Shown here: in pieces, positions 58,701-64,000 of the stretch
How the letters are laid out: the number at the start of each line of letters is the position of its first letter
How positions within the stretch are numbered: the stretch's first letter is position 1
From: Onchocerca volvulus
Taxonomy: Eukaryota > Nematoda > Chromadorea > Rhabditida > Onchocercidae
Assembly: GCA_000499405.2 (NCBI GenBank)
Contig: HG738137.1
Coordinates: 2,852,001-2,916,000 of the forward strand
Length of the DNA: 64,000 bases
Reading direction: 5' to 3'
Made by a program: the position numbers and the translations under genes
The notes under the pieces: generated by a model
What the model was told of the DNA's origin: nothing
The model's database searches: none
Seen by the model: the letters and a program-made list of their open reading frames with translations, nothing else

Positions 58701-59293
58701 ATTACAGTCAGAAAGTTATGGTAGTCATAAAGATGAAAAAAGGTGCAGGTGGTATGGTACGCTATTTTCTGGATATTCAATGATTAGCTTTTATCATTAA
58801 GGACGATAATGATAACAGCTAATTATTTTATCATTTTATCATTAAGGAATGGTTCCTACTTGTTAAAATGCAATAACCTTGACGGTATCATTAGCTGCTG
58901 AATAGAGTTCTTTGTTGTCGTAGTATTTCTAGTTCATTTATAGTACTGGAAGTGACAACAATTACCTGTGTAATGATTTTTGACCTGTACAGAATAATTC
59001 CATTGTATTTTCATCATTCCTAACGTCATTTTAGAATTAAAAAAAGAGAAGTAAATTAAGCGATTTCCTCTAACAAATACGCGAAATTTTCGTATTGATT
59101 TAAAACTAATTGACACCGCTTATGTGCGGATAGCAGTGAACTTGTCATAAGAGTGTGTTACATTTCGAGGAATTCTTTCTTTTTTTAACTGAATTTTGTC
59201 GTCTTATTTATAAAAAAGAAATTTATCTCTTCATATTTCGTTCGTTTTCTATCGTTAGCTTAAAATTTTTTACATCATAATTTTGATCATAGT

Positions 59294-59306
59294 TACTTCT
59301 TTTCAG
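59294..59306 (+). other. Splice acceptor before mec-8 (trans- or cis-)
   Basis: CTTCTTTTCAG ends at 59306, 150 bases before the first in-frame ATG at 59457. The intervening frame contains a TGA at 59313-59315, so 59307-59456 is 5' UTR if 59457 is the start. An upstream exon in another frame remains possible. Confidence 0.55.
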
Positions 59307-59456
59307 GTTTGTTGAGAAGGGCGATTGATTCACGTGAATATCTACACGTGCCCAGTTACCACTCGCAGTGATTTATTCTTGAGAAATCTGTTCGAAAACA
59401 GAAAAAAAGTAAATCTGAAGCGATCACATTCACCGTCTGGGGGTCCGTCTCCGAAA

Positions 59457-62400
59457 ATGGAGAACGGCAAATTGGCGGGCACCGAATCATTGGAATCGAT
59501 TGAAAGTGGTAGCACCAATTCAGCGATATCTTCACGGACAGCGTCCAATATTGCTGGAAATGAGCCAGTACGTACATTGTTCGTTTCCGGTTTACCGATG
59601 GATGCGAAACAACGCGAACTTTACCTCCTCTTCCGATCTTGTCGGGGCTATGAGAATTCACTGCTCCGAATAACGCAATCCAAGGATGGCGGTATTGCGT
59701 CACCTGTTGGTTTTGTTACCTTTTCTAGCGCCGAAGATGCCGATATTGCTATGAAAGCGTTACAGAGTGTGCTTTTTGATCCTGTCACTGGCCATAAAAT
59801 TCGTCTCGAGAAGGCCAAAAGTAATACGAAGGTACCAAAACCTAAACAGATCTCGCCACCGCTGGCAGTTCTTCCACCACCAACCTCCGTTACCGCGGCA
59901 TTTCCCCCAAGTGTGCTACAAGCTGCAGCTGCAGCCGTCGCAGCATCAGCAGCACCACCGCCACAGTCAATTTTTGCACCACCACCTCCACCACCACAAA
60001 TATCTGCTCCTGCATCTCACCGACAAGATTTAGTCAGTGCATGTCTCAGTGATCCGCAGCTTGCCCATATTCTCAACGAAAATCATTTCCTTCTAAATTC
60101 CGTGCCGCAATTTGCTGCAGCTGCCGCAGCAGCAGCAGCCGCAGCAGCATCACAACCACCGTTTTTGTTATCCCCCGCTGCAATTGCTGCTGGTTTGCCG
60201 ATACCTCCCGTTGCAGCTGCCAATGTTTCTCCAACGCATTTTTTGCAGTCAAACGCTGCAGTTGCTCAATTAACAGCTGCTACGCAACATGCTGCTGCAC
60301 AACTAAATGCTGTAGCTGTAACATCAGCAAATGCAATTGCAAAAGCCGCAGTAGCATGCTCACCAGCATGCTCTACATTATTTGTAGCCAATTTAGGAGA
60401 TGGTATCACGGAAGACGAACTGAAAGCTGTAAGTTTATTTTGCATTCACTCTCCATTATTCACTTCAACTAATAAGAAATTTGTAATAGATAATTTGACC
60501 ACATGTTATCTGTTGTAAATTTCTTATCAGCTATTGATACAAAAGCTAGAGTGCTTATTATGGATGCCAAATTTGACCCTTCTATTTTGTTTAATTTAGT
60601 TAAATCTTATCTAACTTTTAGTATGTAAAATGCATTATTTTCCATAGCTCCCAATTTGCCATCATAAAATTAAGAATTCAAGTTTCGATTATTTATCTTT
60701 ATCTATATGATTACTGAGAAATGGATTGTTGTTATTGCGGCATGAATGATCGAATATATGATAGAATTTTTTCCGATTCATTATTATGGAGTTTTGTATA
60801 GTTGTCGAAGATAATAAATTAGTTATCATCCAGAGCACTTTTGATGCATAAAATAATGAATGATAATTTGTGATAGTATCTCATCAGTCATACAACGGAC
60901 TTGATTTAGATTTCGTCTTCATTTAGGCAATTCATGAACGAAAAAATTTTGTTTAGGACATGGACATGGATGAGTTTTGAAATAGAAATTTAACAGTAGG
61001 ATTAATTGGAAAAGTATCGCATTGTATATGCATATATATTTTATTGTTAAGATTATTGTAGAAGAACTGGATCGTATAAGGTTTATGTAAATTCAGTCTT
61101 CGAAAGCTGGATAGCATATAATAGTAAAATTATAATTTGTATTAATTTGATCGGAAACTGAACATCAAATGAAGAAAGGAAAGATTAAGAAAGGAAGTAA
61201 TTTTGATAGTTATATTTTTAATCATAAATGATCATTGATTAAATTTTTTCTCTTTTCCGATTTTCCACAAAAGGAAAAATTCCACTTTTTTCCGATGAAA
61301 AACATGATTTTACTTTTTTGTGAATAGTATTTCATTGTTAGAAAATAAAAATAAAAAGTTGAAGTCTTATGATCATAAAAGAAAATAGAGCATAAAAGAT
61401 AGATCAAAATATGATAAAATGAAGTTTCCTAAGAAATAATTTTACCAATGTCACTTCATATATTCCACGAATCAATTAGTGCTAATCAGAAAAACCGATC
61501 ATTTATTTGCTTGTTGCCTACACATCTAATCGTAGAAGCAAAGTTGCTGACAGTTGAAGTAATGGAAAATTGCTTTTTATGGCAAATTATGCATGTGTCC
61601 TTCATACTCATACATTTCCGCTACTTCCTGAGCATTAACAAAAAATCAATCAAGCCGAAGCATTTTCCATTTTTCATATCTTTTCCTGAAAAGACGCTTT
61701 AGATTTACTTCTTTCCTGTTCTTTTTTTGTTCTTTTTTTTTTTCATCACTTTTTCTTATATTCATTGGGGAAAATGAAGCACTAAAAGGTGTTAGAAATC
61801 TCTATCTTCTATTATATAATAAATTCAAATAGCTTTTAACGGTTAATATCAAACCAAAATAAAAGTGTAGTCTGATCTTAATTTATGGAATGGCGAAATT
61901 TGAAAAAGCGATCATACGAACTTCTCATTCGATTTATTGATGTAATGCTCTGGATAATTCTTTCACTCTTTTTTAAAAAACTAATTCATGAAAATATATT
62001 TTTTAAAGAATCAGAGAATTTTTCTTGATTTGAATGATTTATTTTAAGAAGTGATGACTTTGGTTTTTTTTATTGGCATTTCTTTTTCTTGTCTTCAGTT
62101 AAAAAGCTACAAATAATGTAAAAATCTGTTTTGCTTTTTCTAGTTTTTGAACATTTAGTTTTGCAGTTTCGTAAATAATGCATAAAAAATGTGAACACAG
62201 TTAATGGAATAAAACATGAAAAAACGTTTTCAAGAATTTCTAATGTGTATGTTTTGAAATTTTTGTAGAGAAAAACTGAATGCTTAAAATTGATTAAGCT
62301 GGAATTAAAATACTTTGATTTTATGCTTAAGAAAATCCAAATTTTCAAATAAATCAAGAAAAATTTCCTATTTCGTTTTTTGAGTTTTTGTATTGTTGCA

Positions 62401-62770
62401 ACTGAGATTAGCAATGATTAATGACTAAAATTTTTCACTTTTTTAGATTTTCTGTGCTTATCCCGGATTTACACGCTTACGATTGCATACCAGGAACGAT
62501 ACAACTGTGGCATTCGTTGAATTTCGGGATGTGCGGCAGGCTACATTAGTGATGAATGCGCTACAGGGTTGTCGTATTTCAAACTCACATCGTGGTGGTA
62601 TTCGAATTGAATATGCACGAAATCGAATGGGGGATGTTACTGGTCAATGGTAAGTATTTTTGCTATCTTTATGTCTATTAAATTAAGGTTTGATCATATG
62701 TTGTTCACAAAAGATATCCATTTATTCTTTCTAAATTCATCCTGCTGATAGGCAACAATTTCCGCCATAG
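59457..62770 (+). CDS. mec-8: MEC-8/RBPMS (couch potato) family RNA-binding protein
   Basis: A nuclear splicing regulator; in C. elegans MEC-8 controls alternative splicing of transcripts including mec-2 and unc-52. Three exons, 59457-60428, 62447-62649 and 62752-62770, join to 397 residues plus TAG. RRM1 (residues about 39-118) has RTLFVSGLP (RNP2), ELYLLFRSCRGYENSLL and PVGFVTFSS (RNP1), then AKSNTKVPKPKQ. The linker (about 120-300) is rich in Ala and Pro, with PPP runs and an Ala12 tract near 60114-60149. RRM2 (about 307-385) has STLFVANL (RNP2), FTRLRLH, VAFVEF (RNP1) and RGGIRIEYARNRMGDV. RRM2 is split by a 2-kb intron after DELKA. The last exon adds only WQQFPP and a stop; its acceptor CTGATAG is plausible and the phase fits. 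AATAAA lies at 62957. The first exon is large for this window because it holds RRM1 and the whole linker. Confidence 0.95.
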
Positions 62771-64000
62771 TACTGAACCAGCATTTATATCTATAATTGG
62801 TGTATATTATGATAAATTAAAATTCCAAGATTAATATGCTTAGCTTCTTGAGCCTCTTTAAAGTACGTTCCATGCCCGATATCATTTCCCATGAAAAGAT
62901 TTGTTGTGTTGAATGATTGGGCAATATTAATAGTTGATGATTTTATTTTCTTTTTCAATAAATTGTAAAGTCATGAAATATATCATAATTTAAATAGTAT
63001 CAGAGGGAAAGAATTCAGAAACTCTCTTTTATTTATTGAACAGTTTCAGAAGGATGGAATATCAATAAACGAATTTACTCAGGGTTTTGATCTCTTGGAT
63101 GATCTTTCAGTATGTTGTAGATTTTTACATTCTTAAATTTTTTATTTTGATAAACGTACTCACAAAGGTATAACTCATCGAAATAATTTTTCGACGAGTC
63201 GATATTTGCGTCTGCAAATTATTAATTTTTGATTTTCTCAATTTCTTTGTTATGTATTGATTCGTTCCTTCATTTCTTGTTAAGTATAAGCTTTGGAGGA
63301 TAGTTTTGAAAATCCAGAAGCAATATGATTGATCCACCGTTTGTATTCAAGGATGAATTAAATCTGATAAATATAAATTGAGTTTTGAAAGAATTTGCAT
63401 ATTTTTGAATTGAATTTCTTTTTATACACTGCAAAAATAATAATCAAAATAACTTTTCTTTCTGAAAGTATTGCTATCTTTTTCCTTATTTACATTTTGC
63501 GATGAAAGTAATTTTCATATATATTGAATTCATTGCATTGTGCTTAATTTGAATGGAATTTAATGGATCTCTCTTTTTCAAAAAAAAAGAAAGAGAACTG
63601 CAGCAGGTTTATATGAATATTAATTTGTTTATATTCTCTATTTTTCAATTCTACATATTTTTCAAATGAAGATAATATGTCTATACCCGATTCCCTTTGC
63701 ATTCTATTGAAATTCGAAATAGTAAGATAAGAAAGTTTTCGTTGCAGTATTGCGATTTTACTATAAATTGAAATTTCGAAAGTTTTTCTTAGTTGATGGG
63801 AATTATTTTGCTATTTCCTTGCATTTTTTCCGCTGCTGAAAATCTGATTAGGAAGTCACGCTTACAATTAGTGGTTGCTTAAATTGTTTCCTCTTTTTCA
63901 ACCATCAACAACGCTGGGATTCTTCGGAGTCTAAAAGTCTAGAAGTGGGTTAAAATTCGATCTGCTCAATCTTGGCTGCTAGTTTTTTTTTCCTTTCATC
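62771..64000. other. Region downstream of mec-8
   Basis: Contains the mec-8 3' UTR, with a polyadenylation signal at 62957-62962. No further gene could be recognised before the window ends. An ORF at 63125-63337 on the minus strand has no support. Confidence 0.5.

Larger units (their letters stand above)
48003..59456. other. Gene-free region between cyc-1 and mec-8
   Basis: About 11.4 kb without a convincing exon on either strand. The open frames (for example 49378-49584, 52220-52432, 55356-55604) have no recognisable family or splice context. Internal landmarks are a GC-richer block with X-box and forkhead sites (51360-51545), a perfect 16-bp inverted repeat (55525-55567) and TATG/TG microsatellites (58408-58700). 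It most likely includes the long 5' regulatory region of mec-8. Distal noncoding exons cannot be excluded. Confidence 0.5.

Noticed and set aside
58301..58780. Several Cys/Val- or His/Thr-rich open frames
   Set aside because: They are translations of the TATG/TG microsatellites.
59325..59456. N-terminal extension of mec-8 from a TTG
   Set aside because: Nematode nuclear genes do not normally start at TTG, and an in-frame TGA at 59313 precedes it. The first ATG is 59457.
59767..60033. 88-residue frame rich in Gln/His/Pro
   Set aside because: It is the +1 shadow of the Ala/Pro linker of mec-8.

Overview
This is nuclear DNA of a nematode. The sequence is AT-rich with long poly-T and (TA)n runs. 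Genes are split into short exons by introns with GT...(T)nCAG or TTTTAG ends, and several start codons lie just behind a strong acceptor, as expected for spliced-leader trans-splicing. Every protein I could reconstruct has a clear animal family. The gene content and base composition fit a filarial or other spirurid nematode, but species cannot be fixed from this window. Seven protein-coding genes are supported. Six were read exon by exon, and for five of these the joined exons give a complete uninterrupted frame; the C-terminal exon of dod-18 is unresolved.

Layout: 1-9.8 kb is gene-poor and holds the decayed helicase of a Helitron transposon (about 2.9-5.25 kb, minus strand), broken by stops, an inserted tandem-repeat block and a 60-bp palindrome. 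Next come smd-1, S-adenosylmethionine decarboxylase (+, 9833-12525), and pezo-1, a PIEZO mechanosensitive channel (-, 13802-26322), which converge. A roughly 6 kb intergenic region separates pezo-1 from the divergently transcribed rskn-2, an MSK-type kinase (+, 32309-37780). Then come dod-18, a Maf-family nucleotide pyrophosphatase (-, 39.7-41.25 kb), and an ABHD18-type alpha/beta hydrolase (+, 41224-43826). These two are divergent and their coding first exons overlap in antisense. cyc-1, mitochondrial cytochrome c1 (-, 45344-48002), follows. An 11 kb gene-free stretch leads to mec-8, an RBPMS/couch-potato type RNA-binding protein (+, 59457-62770).

The genes do not form a pathway or an operon. 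They are housekeeping (polyamine synthesis, complex III, nucleotide clean-up), signalling (MSK) and neuro-sensory functions (PIEZO, MEC-8). From memory, the C. elegans orthologues of rskn-2, dod-18 and cyc-1 lie on one cosmid (C54G4, chromosome I), so the 32-48 kb block looks like conserved microsynteny.

The items most worth a second look are: the antisense overlap of two start codons at 41.2 kb; two separate tandem duplications across 5' splice sites in rskn-2; the template-switch-like palindrome in the Helitron fossil; an isolated GC-richer block with an RFX X-box and a forkhead site at 51.5 kb; and a CRE plus CArG-like palindrome between pezo-1 and rskn-2. I found no evidence of a wholly new system, CRISPR array, rRNA or bacterial insertion.
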